A stretch of DNA of 64,000 nt, taken from assembly GCA_030544215.1 (NCBI GenBank), contig JARZZO010000013.1:27945229-28009228 (forward strand), in the 5' to 3' direction. The DNA is from Zantedeschia hybrid cultivar. Its lineage: Eukaryota; Streptophyta; Magnoliopsida; Alismatales; Araceae. The position numbers and the translations under genes were made by a program. Position 1 is the first letter of the stretch, and the number at the start of each line of letters is the position of its first letter. The notes under the pieces are model-generated. The model worked only from the letters and a program-made list of their open reading frames with translations, did no database searches and had not been told where the DNA came from. Shown here one piece after another: positions 34,972 to 47,014 of this stretch.

Positions 34972-35960
34972 AGCAATAGATCTCTTGTGTCCCACAACCA
35001 TAGGAAGGTGAAACCGGAGCATGACGTCGTTACTGCTTACGTCAGAGTGTTATCACAGCGACTACCGGGTGCTCTATGATGGATCACAGCGACTATCGGG
35101 TGCTCTATGATGGATCAAACTTACCCTGTATTTGTTTTGTTAAAATATGTTTTGCACCCAGCATGAATCCTAAGTATTGGTTTAACTACGACTGCAGCAT
35201 CTATATTTTATGTGTAAGAATGCCAGTGTGGTCACCTTATGTCCTTGAAACCAACCAGATCCTAGTTAACTCTAGAAACTAAAGTTTTAAAATTCATATC
35301 ATAGTTCTCTTTTTCTCCTCTTCCTATTTTTTTTCCCTCCGCACCCTCCTCATTTCCCACGATGCCAGTGACAATTTCACAATGACCAGGACGACAATAG
35401 TAATCTGATGAACACTTTGCAAGGTCAGTACTTGAGGAAAAATAACATTTGTAGAAAATATAAATCAACCAAAACTCTGATGTTTCGAAAACAGAACTTG
35501 TAAAAATCTTAAAGTACATTAAAACTAGCTTTAATGATGGTAATCTGTTCCTTTGATTTTCTTAAAATTAATTAGAACTTGTTAGGTTATGAATTTGTGA
35601 ATATTTTAGTTATCCTTTCATTAAATTAAATTTTATTCGCGCGTGTAGGATAACGCTAAGATGAAGGTGCAGGCTAGATTCCAAAGTCTTAAAAAATTAC
35701 ACATTTATATTATAATATGGTCTGTGGTCACCCCTCGCTCTCTCTGTATCTCTCAGATGCATCACCTACCGTTGTTTTGCCCAGCCATTGACCTCGGGCG
35801 TCCTCCACACATACCAGGGAAAATTGGGATAAATGAGAGTGAGATGTGAGGATAATTCTGTGCTTTTAGTTTAGAAGCCAAAATGACATATTTTTATATA
35901 TTTCCATGTAGTTGGCCGGCAATAGACAAGAGTGGCATTTTAGCACCTAAAAGTGCACCG
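34972..35960. other. Intergenic, upstream of the SABATH gene
   Basis: No gene seen. It contains a direct repeat at 35052-35113 and, at about 35740-35960, a segment with a diverged match at 49780-49965. Confidence 0.6.
35052..35113. repeat. 31-bp direct repeat, two copies
   Basis: ATCACAGCGACTA-C/T-CGGGTGCTC... in tandem at 35052-35082 and 35083-35113, differing at one base. It lies about 80-150 bases upstream of the SABATH TATA box. Confidence 0.9.
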
Positions 35961-38069
35961 GTAAGGTATATAGGTGTTCGATTTTAGGGTTCAATAAGGT
36001 CCTTGCTTGGCGTAGGGAAGATACATTGCAGTCAATGGAGATATCCTCGCGAGTCAGTAGCGGAGGTGGAAGGCACATTGTCCTTGTTATGTAAGGAGGC
36101 TACCATAGTCCTCCACGATGCTCGAGACAAGATCTAGAGATCGTAGGTGATATCCTAAGGAGAGAGACACTGAGAGATGAGGTTGTGGAGAGAGAGAGAG
36201 AGAGAGAAAAGCTCCAGCTCCTTGGCTTTCATCTCCTATACCCACTTTTATATATGTGCTTCTCTCACAAGGACCACAATTTTAGACCCTTCTTTTCATA
36301 TAGAGAGGGATTCTTCTACGTTAGGTCCAGGTTAATCCATCAATGTGGATGATAGAGTTTAAACCTAAATCGAACTCTTGCTACAACTCCCACGTAGACA
36401 AATTAGTCATTTATTGATCTTCCTTAACATTTCATCTCTCTTCTTTTTATATAGCAAAATGACCCATTCAGTCGGATGAGAAAGATCAAATGTGAGGAGT
36501 GTTACATTTAGTCATCACCTGACCAATGTAACACTATAACTGTAGATAACGTTTCATACCCCAAATCACAAGATCGCACTTGGTCAAGCTACTTTGATCA
36601 TCACAAATATCTTCCATGATCTCTTAAATAATGTATTTGCACTCATGGTTGTGTTGGATACATCTAACATAACCACGTAGACAGTGAATAAAAAATAATG
36701 CTAGTGTGATTTATGTTGACTTTTTTACTATGCCACACAAGTCAATCTACTTAGACCTGATTGTTTTCCTATACATGCTCCACTGGACTGCATGACTTAT
36801 GGCCCATCGATAACATGCCATAGTAATGAAGAAGGATCCATTCGGTCACTCCTCTAATGATCGATAAGAATAGCCCATATTATATGATTAGTACGCTATA
36901 GTAGAACTACAAAAAACAACGCTACATTAACACACCATTCGAATATGTAACCTTGCTCTCTATTAAACACATTCAGATTGTCTATATGGCTCACATATGA
37001 ATCGGCTATTATATCCTATAAAAAAATGTAAATTCATGTTCGACTGATTTTCGATCTGTCTCATCTTAGTCTTCTATTCAAGTGATTATGACGCTTATCA
37101 CGCTTCCTTTGAACGTGAAATCACACTCCTATTCAGCACTAAGTGTATATAGTCTATCTCATCATGTTTGTTCATAGCGACATGACAATCGTCCGTGTGA
37201 GTTGGCTGATCACAACCTAATAGTATTCTTATATAAGTGCACTAATAATAATTATCTCACTCAAAGCGATATCTCAGTACAACCAATTCATGTGCAAGTA
37301 CCACAATGTCTAGTCATCATAAGACATTCTTTATGATAGCACTGAGCAAGGTTCTCATTTCCTTGCATAAGGAACATAATTTATTTTCTCTCTCTACATA
37401 GAGAGAATTATTTAATGTTAAGAGCTTTTAACGGAGTATTTTCGGGTATGATAAATATGGCCAGTACGTAATCTACCTTGTCTTAGTCCTTCAAATCTTA
37501 GGTAAAGGACAACCTCTCTCATGTGATTTTATTCAACTCCATATCATTTCCTTCTCAGTTGAGGTTATAATTTTCTCGTTAGATGTAGATTCATTAGCAT
37601 CTATGGAAGACTACTTATAGTAGTAAGCGGTTCACTCTCACTATCTTCGACAATTCATAAAGAGAGACACATTTCTCTATCATTACCATAAGATAAAATA
37701 TTTTCTTAAGATCTTGTGGCTCGTATAGTTGTATTTCTTATCAAACCTCTCAAATGTACGAAAAATAGGAAATCCTATTCAAAGATGTACACATTTGTTC
37801 GAGTGAATTAGCTATAATAGGGAGAAGTGCTCTTGACCTTTTCAAATAACTTTCTCTAGGCTTTTCTTGTTAAGCATAGTTCAGCTCTAGGGAAGCTTGC
37901 CTTAGTGAGAAATCTCAATAATCTCAATCTTATATATCATTCTATAGAACAATATTAGAGGAAAATATTAGAAATAGAACCATTATGTTCTGAATCCACA
38001 AATATATTGTTCTATAAATGACCATGACTTTGACCATAAAGACATTGATTAAAGTAAAGAGTTACTGAA
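35961..38069 (-). other. LTR-like non-coding repeat
   Basis: No protein gene. The minus strand has TATATAAAAGTGGG near 36240-36256 followed by a CT-rich leader and a segment (35970-36260) with a diverged match at 48290-48560. That is the look of R-U5 of an old minus-strand LTR. Most of 36300-38069 is unassigned. Confidence 0.4.
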
Positions 38070-38074
38070 GTTCT

Positions 38075-39545
38075 TGTTGGAAATAGGTATCCTCAAAGTC
38101 AATCATATACCACCTATGTGCATTCTTGTTCATTAATAAGTGACAATTAATTCATTATATTGATTAATTTTTTACTTATTACGCATAATGAAGTCCTTAG
38201 AACTATGTTGGGAATAGTAGATCATAAAGAGATTATGATAATCAGACTAATATTCATGACCATAATTCTTAAAGTGTTCCAAGTCATAGGATATTAGAGA
38301 CAATACATCTATGAGGATGACTGGTCTCATAGTCACATGTGTGGGGACACTAGGGTAAGCATATAAGTGCTCACTAGAGAATGAGTTCACTGAACTTATT
38401 GACTTAAATCACTAGATGGTAATTTACTTAACTGTCAACCAGCTTAATTCAATGTCATAGTTGTATGACTCGTCTTTAGACCTAAGACACCAAAGACAAC
38501 TTGTTGGTGGACTTCTGAACTTTAACCTTGGCTCAGACCATGGATTCTTAGTCAGTCAAGTGATCAGATTCAGCGGAATTTCTTTAAAGTAATTGAATAT
38601 TCAATAAATGATTATTCACTCTCATTAATTAGAGAGAGAATGTTCTTGGAATGATGCGTAGAAGTCTCTAGCCAGAGCAGACACTGTATAAGAAAAATGA
38701 GTTTTATAATATAGTATAATGACATCTAATCCAAGTTAGTTGACCGGATAAGGTTTCCTAGTTGACCATGTCTTAGGTTGACTCGAAAGGATTATATGGA
38801 TGAAAGATTATAGCCATGCGATAACTATTGACTAATAGGTTTTTTGAGCGGATTGCTAAACTCTATTACCTTTCAAAATCATGCAGTGTTGCTTGGCACC
38901 CAATTTGATCGAAGTCCGATCGATTAATATAAGATATTAAATTAATTAATTTAACCTGGTAAAGTGTTATTGAGCTTATTGGACCAAAAATTAGATTCGT
39001 ACTTGAGCCTGGAGGGTCACATGCACAAAGATTCTCAGTTGATGGTATTTATGTAGGTTTTATATTAATTTAAAGACTTTTGTAAAAAGTCGTACCGACT
39101 TAATATAAATAATCTTTGAGAGAGAACTCCGGACCAAGCTTTAGAGTCCCCTCGAGATAGCCGCCCCCTCTCTCTGTTGTGCACCCCAAAGAGGGTGCCC
39201 CTCTTGTTTCATCTCCACTGCCTCTATTTCCCGAGCGTCTGGAGCCACTATCAGCATGCTGTGGACACTGTTGCGGAGAAGAGATGTCGACAAACACACC
39301 GAACTGGATGAGGGAGTGAGGACAAACTATCAAGCAGGGATAGTATGGGTACTACTAGAGGTCGGATATTTGTGCGGCTAGCGGCATCACTCTATCGGAA
39401 CGATTCAAACTCGGATTCGATCCCGCGTAAGATGAAATTTATTCACCAATTAGTGTAGTTTTGCCGAAAAGGATCGGGAACAGGCAGGTTAAAATTTTAT
39501 TTCAGTTTCTACTGCATTCTTCATCATCCCACCAGAATCCTTATA
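38075..39545 (+). mobile_element. Solo Ty1-copia LTR with target duplication
   Basis: Starts TGTTGGAAATAGG and ends ATCCTTATA, 1471 bp, flanked by GTTCT at 38070-38074 and 39546-39550. The related inverted copy at 63252 ends TCCCAACA, so the TA end here is a decayed CA. No internal domain is present, as expected after LTR-LTR recombination. It contains a nested hairpin at about 39058-39109. Confidence 0.65.
39058..39109. repeat. Nested hairpin in the copia LTR
   Basis: TTATATTAA...TTAATATAA enclosing GACTTTT...AAAAGTC, followed by a pyrimidine-rich leader. The copy at 63708-63756 keeps both stems. Confidence 0.7.
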
Positions 39546-39550
39546 GTTCT

Positions 39551-41772
39551 TAGATGAGCAACCTAAATAACAAAGTGCTAAAATTGAAAATAGATTATAC
39601 TGAATATCATGTACCTAAGGCATATCATGATATATATCTTGGATCAAAAATTTTGCTATGCTCATAATTAATCATCACCTCAATATATATATAAATAGTA
39701 CTTATAATTTATTAAGAGTGAAAAATCATTAATCTCAAGAACGCATTGCCATGAGAAATAGTTGTCAGAGTCTCCTGTTACTAAGCAGGACAACAAGCCC
39801 ACTATGGAGTTAGGGCATCCATGATAGTGGGAACAACCCAATGAATAGAACAAATATGATAGGAAACACATAACCAAAAGCTTAATAAATAGTCATGCCA
39901 TAAAAATATTCAAATACACATACTTAATGTCAATATCCTTAAAAGTACAATGCCAAAATTTCCAAATGGATAGATCTCAAAACCCTCAAAGATGAACAAA
40001 AAAATTATATCATTGTCTCAATCTCCTACTATAGATTCTACTGAATTGAAGCTGAAATGATTGAACAAAAATAACACCTTTAGAGTAGCAACGAACAAAA
40101 ACCCAATAGAAGCTAACAGCTAATAAGTTCCAAGAGTCTCCTAAGCCTTAGAATCTAATAAGGTTAAAAAATTTAATAAGAATAAAATAGTCAACAGTTT
40201 TGAAAACCATCATAAGCTAATCATATAATAATTGAAATTAATAGATAATATTCATTTCTAAGGAATATGTAGACCAAAGCATATATCTAAATTTAAAGGA
40301 ATAATTAACAAAGGATGATCTTATTTTTAGAATAATGAGAGACAATTTAAAATAATAAAAATCTGATAGAACATGTAATTAGAGGAAATTACATAATTTC
40401 AAATAATTGAACTCTGTCCAGTAGTAATCGAATTCCAAAGATTATACCAGGTAATCAAATTTCAAAGAAATAACATAGATAATCAAAATTATTAGATAAA
40501 GATTAACAATCAAGGAATTAATAAAAATAATTAGAATATAATTGCTTCCCAAGGGTTAAATTATCGATCTCCGAAATAGGCTTAATCAAAGTCAAAACAA
40601 AGCTTAACCGAAAGGAAATGAACATAATAGGTTACTACAGGTCAGGCAATCGATATTAGATTCTAAGCATAATCGATGTCCCAAAGGCACATAAATAATT
40701 TACCGATTAAAAGCATAACGAATTTCCAGGTACAAAAGTAATCATAGTCAAACAAAAGTCTAATCGATTACAAGATTGAAGATAATTGATTAGCAAAATA
40801 GAAACATATTCGATTAACAAATTGAAGAGAATCGATTAACAAAATAACAGATAATGATTTTGCTAGACTGATGACAATTGATTACGAGAGTAAACAAATA
40901 ATCATTTTACTAGACTGAAGCTAATTTATTATGAGAGCAAAGCAAATCGATTAACAAACTGCATAGATAATCGATTACAATATTGAAGGTAGTCGAAGGG
41001 TAAATCGATTTCAAGCTCAAGTGTTAATTAATTAGCAGAGTAAACGTAATTGATTACAATCATAATAGCCAATCGTTAACAAGGCATTTAGTCACTAACT
41101 CAACGGATGACTTAATTGATCAACGACTCATGTGATCAATAGCTAATAAGAACATGTAATTGATAGTTTGAACATGTAATCAATAGCTGAACTGAGTACA
41201 ATTGATACAAAGAGTGATTCTCTCAACTTATGACTTAACCTATCCTTCTTCAGTTAATCGATTGAGGTCTATAACCTCTTGAATGGTGTCCAAACCCTTA
41301 AATAATTGATTTTCCAGATAATCTTTCAATCAATTATTCTAAAGTCTAAATCCATTAACTAAATGAAAAATAGATTAAAAATTAGAGCTTAAATCTCAAT
41401 TAAATAGATCAATCATTATCAGAATTCCCAAATAATAAAGTTTGAACTGATCTGAATCAAAATATAATTGATTACAACAAATCTGAGTAGCTTCACAAAT
41501 CCAAAATCTGAGTCTAAAGTTATATGAACTGAATTATTTTAAACTGAATTACATGAGATTAAGCTAAACTAATCAGAACCGAACTGAACTAAATGGTACA
41601 GCTGACCACAAATTAGAACTAATCCAAAATAGTCATGATGAACGACTAACTTATACAAAAGATTCCAAAGGATCATTACCTACTAATAATTTTAGAACTA
41701 ACAAGTAGCTATACCAAAATAGAGCTTATCAAACATGTCTTACATATCAAATCAGAACTATCAAATATGTTT
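39551..41772. other. Unassigned repeat with AATCGATT clusters
   Basis: No gene. 40400-41300 carries many ATCGAT-centred palindromes like the copia LTR at 23140-24180. It continues to the right of the TR-GAG element at 48078, so that element inserted into this sequence. Confidence 0.5.
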
Positions 41773-41777
41773 ATTAC
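41773..41777. repeat. Target-site duplication ATTAC (left)
   Basis: ATTAC directly before the TGATG end; identical to 48073-48077. Confidence 0.9.
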
Positions 41778-42833
41778 TGATGTAGACTGGATCTATCACG
41801 ACCGGACTCCGAGGCCGGAATCCGGAAAAGAGGATCCGAAGCCGGTTCGAATCGGTGTTGTTGGGGCCCGACGGGGATCCGGAAGGCCGAGGAAGCGGAG
41901 GCGGAGACGAGGGTCCGAAGGCCGAAGGGCGCCTCGGTCGGTGCGGACTCGTCCTCCGGGAAGTCGGGGTCGAGGCTCCTTCGGCGAGCGAAGGGGCGGC
42001 GCGGATGAAGCTCTTCCCGGCTATACGGCCGACAGGCGATGAAGCCGAAGCCGATGGTCCGAAGCCGGAAGGGTCTCGGACTCGGCTTGCTCTTGGATAG
42101 TGAGCCCAAGAGCCCCTTTTTGCCGGACGAAGGGATAGCGCGGGGCCGAGTCTCCCGTTGCGGGGCAGCCGTCGTACGGTGTCGAGACCAGGGAGAGGAA
42201 TCCGAGGTCGGCGGCCGAGACCGACTCGGGAAGGTCGGCGATGATTCGAACCGAGCTCCTGCAGGAGGGAAAGAAGAAGAAACCGGTCAGCAGGAGTCCC
42301 GGGCTCTGGCCCTTAGGAACCCCCTCCGACGGTCAAGTTAGCTTCTGAAGATGATTCGATTCAGAAAGCAAGAAGTAGCTTTAATGCTTTTTGGACCGTA
42401 GTCCTTAAGGGTCTCGGAGGCAAAGAGTTGCATACCTTTGGCAATAAATAGCGGTGTATTTATAGCAGAGGATAGAGGTTGGTTAACGGTGATAGCCGAT
42501 ATAGGACTATGTTTGGGCTTACAGGTAAACCGCCATAGTGTTGGATCCGCCACTGGAGTGGGCCGGACTCGGCTATCGGGCCGAAGGGGGTTGGGCCGCT
42601 GAGGGGCCGAAGCCTGCTGGGCCTTGGGCTGCCGTGCTGTTCCCGGGCCGAAGGCTGGTGGGCCGCTGACGGGCTGAAGCCTGTTGGGCCGGGAGCGACG
42701 GTGCCGCTTACTGGGCCGAGGGCTGCTGGGCCGCCGATGGGCTGGAGGCCGCCGGAGGGCCTGGTACTGCTGTTGTTGGGCTGAACGGGGTTTGGGCCTG
42801 CTCTAATGGGCCGAATCGGATTCTGCCTCATCA
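41778..42833 (-). repeat. 3' LTR of the TR-GAG element
   Basis: 1056 bp. TATAAATA on the minus strand at 42457-42464. U3 (42560-42830) carries about 13 GGGCC words, mostly TGGGCC. Confidence 0.92.
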
Positions 42834-42848
42834 CATAGCCCCCCACTC
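42834..42848 (-). promoter_or_regulatory. Polypurine tract of the TR-GAG element
   Basis: On the minus strand AGTGGGGGGCTATG directly before the LTR start TGATGAGG; this would prime plus-strand DNA synthesis. Confidence 0.75.
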
Positions 42849-44100
42849 TTGTCTTCCTCAGTTCTGAGATGGCGAGAGTATAGCCCGAAGCTGTCGAAAG
42901 GGCATCGTAACAGGTGCCTTACCCGAAGCTCTGCTCCCTTTTTTATTGGGAAGAGGGGGCCCTCGGTCGGCCGAGGGCTATGCGGTTGCTTCGTCCCCGC
43001 TCGGAGTGGCGACGAAGGCTCAGAGCTAAGAAGCCGAAGGGCCGAGCCCTCTGACTTGTGTCAGGCTCCATTAAAGGGACGGGATGGCGCGTCGCCTCGC
43101 GAGGAAGCACGGGACACGCGTCGCGCATCCGGCCGCTCCGTCGAAAACACAAAAGGATCCTGACCGCTCACGGGTCGCGGATCGCCTCGGCTCTCTGCCC
43201 GAGGCCTCACTCGGATTGCCGCCTCTTTCATCTACAGCGCGCGGATCGGGACACGTGGCGCGTATCGGGCGGTCAGCCGAAGGGTCGGAGCGCCCTCGGC
43301 CGTTGATTGCTTCGCTGCAAGTCCCGGAGCCGGTCCGCCATCATTGCCGAAGGACGACGCACGTGGCGTGCATCTGAGAGGGGCGAGGGGACGAGCGGGA
43401 CGATCTCGGCCGTTGGCTTCGGCGAGAGGCGCTCCGAGCGAGCTCTATAAATACAAGCCTTCAGCAGGGCACTGTTCTTCTTCCTGCTGCCGCGCCTACG
43501 TTTCCTCTACAACCCTCCAAGCTCTTCTTCCTTCTCCTGCGGAAAGCTAGCTTCCTGAAGGCTTCGTCCGAGCTCGCCGGCCACCGTGGGAAGGTCTCCA
43601 TCCCTTGGAGCGCATCGCTGGTGGAGCTGGGAGTTTAGAGGAGCCGCACTCGGCTCAGGAGAGACCTTCTTCCCCCTCTCCCTCTCCCTCTCCGGGACAA
43701 GCCGCAGCCGAGGCGGAGGAGGCCGAAGCTGAAGAATGACGTGGGGATCTTCCCCGGTTCCTGCCTCTTCTTCCGTTGTAAGCCCTCGGCTTAGGGTATG
43801 GCCGGTTTACGCTTCTTCTTGTATCGTAAACCTCCGGCCAATTATACAGCCCGCTTCTACTTCTTCTTCTGTTGTAAGCCCTCGGCCTAGGATACGGCCG
43901 GTTTTTGTACTTCCTTCTCTATAAATACAAGGAATGTGTTTGGCTTTACCTTGGTGTTTGTGTATGATCGACCGACTATGGCCCTTCAGGAGCCTGAGAT
44001 CCTATCGTCGTTCGCTATAACTTGTAAGGCCGAAACCCGATGCAGGTTCGGATAGAATGTCGCCATAGTATTTGGCCGGGGCCTTTACTATCGTGGTCCA
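42849..44100 (+). pseudogene. Antisense gene remnant with its own promoter
   Basis: Opposite to the element's own direction. TATAAATA at 43446-43453, then a CT-rich leader and a short coding tail ending at the TGA of 43737-43739: ERIAGGAGSLEEPHSAQERP, a Ser-Pro run, then AAAEAEEAEAEE. Such Ala/Glu-rich tails are usual in 'putative gypsy type transposon' (PF04195) proteins, which are known as extra antisense genes in Tat-group elements. The main domain is missing. A second CTATAAATACAAG lies at 43918-43930. Compare the fuller copy at 61805-62870. Confidence 0.45.
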
Positions 44101-44389
44101 TATGATCCCCTAGGGGCATCTTGCCGCTTCTTACGCTTGTCGGATGGCCGAAGTCATTCATGCTTCCGCTTGCGCGAACTTAGATATGCCTTGCCGCTTC
44201 CCGAATCGGTATATGTGGCCGGAGCCATTCCCGGATCAGGATTACCTGCGGATTTTTTAGAAAAGCCATGCCGCTTCCCGATTGGTACGGGTCATTTGCG
44301 GGCTTATACTTTGCCGCTTCCCGATTCGGTATACGTGACCGAAGCCACCCTCGGATCAGGATTACTTGCGGACTTATACCTTGCCGCTC

Positions 44390-45010
44390 CCGATACGGTT
44401 TGCATGGCCGAAGCCACTCCCGGTACGGTTTACACGGACTTAGAGAATATCATACCGCTCCCGATACGGTTTGCATGGCCGAAGCCACTCCCGGTACGGT
44501 TTACACGGACTTAGAGAAAACCATGCCGCTCCCGATACGGTTTGCATGGCCGAAGCCACTCCCGGTACGGTTTATACGGACTTAGAGAAAACCATGCCGC
44601 TCCCGATACGGTTTGCATGGCCGAAGCCACTCCCGGTACGGTTTACGCGGACTTAGAGAAAACCATGCCGCTCCCGATACGGTTTGCATGGCCGAAGCCA
44701 CTCCCGGTACGGTTTACACGGACTTAGAGAAAACCATGCCGCTCCCGATACGGTTTGCATGGCCGAAGCCACTCCCGGTACGGTTTACGCGGACTTAGAG
44801 AAAACCATGCCGCTCCCGATACGGTTTGCATGGCCGAAGCCACTCCCGGTACGGTTTACACGGACTTAGAGAAAACCATGCCGCTCCCGATACGGTTTGC
44901 ATGGCCGAAGCCACTCCCGGTACGGTTTACACGGACTTAGAGAAAACCATGCCGCTCCCGATACGGTTTGCATGGCCGAAGCCACTCCCGATACGGTTTA
45001 CACGGACTTA
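44390..45010. repeat. 71-bp tandem array, about nine copies
   Basis: Unit starts CGATACGGTTTGCATGGCC and includes CGGTACGGTTTACACGG and ACTTAGAGAAAACC. Successive copies sit exactly 71 bases apart (44461, 44532, 44603 and so on) with very few differences. The repeated small frames across it are artefacts of the array. Confidence 0.92.
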
Positions 45011-45011
45011 G

Positions 45012-45690
45012 AATGCCATGCCGCGTCCTGATCCGGATTACATGGCCGGGCGCCATTCGTCGGATCAAAAAGGACCCGCGGATTTTAGCCGTGCCGCGTC
45101 CTGATCCGGATTACATGGCCGGGAGCCATTCGTCGGATCAAAAAGGACCCGCGGATTTGAAGAATAATAATACGCCGCTCTCGATACGGTTTGCATGGCC
45201 GAAGCCACTCCCGATACGATTTACATGGTCTTAGAGAAAACCTTGCCGCGTCCTGATCCGGATTACATGGCCGAGCGCCATTCGTCGGATCAAAAAGGAC
45301 CCGCGGATTTTAGCCGTGCCGCGTCCTGATCCGGATTACATGGCCGGGAGCCATTCGTCGGATCAAAAAGGACCCGCGGATTTGAAGAATAATAATACGC
45401 CGCTCCCGATACGGTTTGCATGGCCGAAGCCACTCCCGATACGGTTTACACGGTCTTAGAGAAAACCTTGCCGCGTCCTGATCCGGATTACATGGCCGAG
45501 CGCCATTCGTCGGATCAAAAAGGACCCGCGGATTTTAGCCGTGCCGCATCCTGATCCGGATTACATGGCCGGGAGCCATTCGTCGGATCAAAAAGGACCC
45601 GCGGATTTGAAGAATAATAATACGCCGCTCCCGATATGGTTTGCATGGCCGAAGCCACTCCCGGTACGGTTTGACGCGGTCTCTGAATAA
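45012..45690. repeat. 225-bp higher-order repeat, three copies
   Basis: Each unit holds two CCGCGTCCTGATCCGG sub-units plus one 71-bp-type sub-unit. ACGGTTTGCA landmarks fall at 45186, 45411 and 45636, exactly 225 apart. Confidence 0.88.
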
Positions 45691-46010
45691 TGCCGCTCCG
45701 ATCCGATACTAATGGCCAGAGCCGCCCTCGGATCGGGTTGACGCGGTCTTTGAATAATGCCGCTCCGATCCGATACTAATGGCCAGAGCCGCCCTCGGAT
45801 CGGGTTGACGCGGTCTTTGAATAATGCCGCTCCGATCCGATACTAATGGCCAGAGCCGCCCTCGGATCGGGTTGACGCGGTCTTTGAATAATGCCGCTCC
45901 GATCCGATACTAATGGCCAGAGCCGCCCTCGGATCGGGTTGACGCGGTCTTTGAATAATGCCGCTCCGATCCGATACTAATGGCCAGAGCCGTCCTCGGA
46001 TTGCCTCAGA
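45691..46010. repeat. 67-bp tandem array, five copies
   Basis: TGCCGCTCCGATCCGATACT at 45691, 45758, 45825, 45892 and 45959; nearly identical until the last copy. Confidence 0.92.
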
Positions 46011-46296
46011 CTTTGGAGAAATCTGTTGTCGGACATGGTCCTTTCAAAAGAGACTTCATTCATACCTCCCGGCTAAAACCCGGGTCTAATTACATGAGGT
46101 GCCGAAGGTACTCCGTATTTTTTAAATACAACGGAGGATGCGTGTCCGAAGGGGTCCCGACTCTGTGAGCCCCCCGGTCGCTTTTGTTTACAAACACTTC
46201 AGCTGTTTCAGAGGCATAGCCTAGGGGAAAAGGATCTCCTTGGATGTTGCCTCACCGCTCTGAGGTCATCGAGTTGCGCCTCCGTCGAGGCCATTC

Positions 46297-46983
46297 CTAC
46301 TGGTATTGTGGCAGTTGGCCTTCTCTGACGAGGCGATCTATCTCTTCCCGAAGTTGCCGGCATTCGTCAGTCGCATGGCCGATCTCGCAGTGATATTCGC
46401 AGTACTTGCCGGAATCCCTTCGGCGAAGACCAGTCTTCATTCGCTGTGGCGGCCGGAGCATTGATTTTATCTCCGTAAGCATTCGGGAAGGGGGAGCAAT
46501 CAGCGGCAGGTGTCGTGGCTGCAGACCCTGTCGCTTGCCTCGACCACGTTCCTTTCGATACCGCCCATGTGAAGGTTCTTGATTTGCAGATTGAGGATGA
46601 GCCGCTGAAGGGGCTAGTGGTGCTGAGGGCTCGTTTGCCGAAACGGCCTCGTCGGCAAAGGCTTGCGGAGACGCTGGCCGAAGCTCCTCGTTCTGTATAG
46701 GGCAAAAGGGAGGTGCTTGACTAGGGAGTTGGCTTAGTATCCCAAGATACCGGGCCATGGCGGATACCATGTCCGCCAAAGATGCGACCGTGGTAGTCAG
46801 TGCGATCATTTGCTGCTGAAGTTCCCTCATCCGGTTGTCTTCAGCTGTGGACCCTGGCGCAGCTAGCCGAACCGCACTCGAAGGGACGGACGGGGTGCCT
46901 TCGGAGGGTGGTAGCCGCGCTGAGACTTCCCATGCCTCTGTTTGGCTTTGTCCGGATCGCCGGGTGACAGGTTGTCGAGACAT
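46297..46983 (-). CDS. gag-like protein of the TR-GAG element
   Basis: An uninterrupted frame of 228 residues starting 14 bases downstream of the primer-binding site. N-terminal half: low-complexity Ser/Pro/Gln sequence with a short helix (MRELQQQMIALTTTVASLAD). C-terminal half: a basic tract, RMLTEIKSMLRPPQRMKTG, then a zinc-finger-like CEYHCEIGHATDEC and QLREEIDRLVREGQ. That last block matches the C-terminal gag motif of Tat-group elements. It is shorter than a full gag and lacks the usual central domain. With intact LTRs it could help mobilise the element using proteins of an autonomous relative. That is inference. Confidence 0.75.
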   Translation of the reverse strand: MSRQPVTRRSGQSQTEAWEVSARLPPSEGTPSVPSSAVRLAAPGSTAEDNRMRELQQQMIALTTTVASLADMVSAMARYLGILSQLPSQAPPFCPIQNEELRPASPQAFADEAVSANEPSAPLAPSAAHPQSANQEPSHGRYRKERGRGKRQGLQPRHLPLIAPPSRMLTEIKSMLRPPQRMKTGLRRRDSGKYCEYHCEIGHATDECRQLREEIDRLVREGQLPQYQ

Positions 46984-46996
46984 GACTTGTTTGTTT

Positions 46997-47014
46997 GATT
47001 CCCACAGACGGCCA
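46997..47014 (-). promoter_or_regulatory. Primer-binding site of the TR-GAG element
   Basis: Minus strand TGGCCGTCTGTGGGAATC, two bases inside the 5' LTR. It resembles the common plant site TGGCGCCGTCTGTGGGAA with two bases missing after TGG. The plus strand looks like a tRNA 3' end. Confidence 0.7.

Noticed and set aside
41767..42341. Arg/Gly-rich frames in the TR-GAG LTR (also 46835-47580)
   Set aside because: GC-rich LTR sequence open in several frames at once; nothing conserved beyond LTR identity.
44137..45234. Series of overlapping 61-125 residue frames with MHGRSHSRYGL and GLRENHAAPDTV
   Set aside because: They are products of the 71-bp and 225-bp tandem arrays (both non-multiples of three are seen in several frames); no known protein pattern.
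44390..46010. CRISPR-like array
   Set aside because: Plant nuclear DNA, and the copies are head-to-tail identical units without unique spacers.
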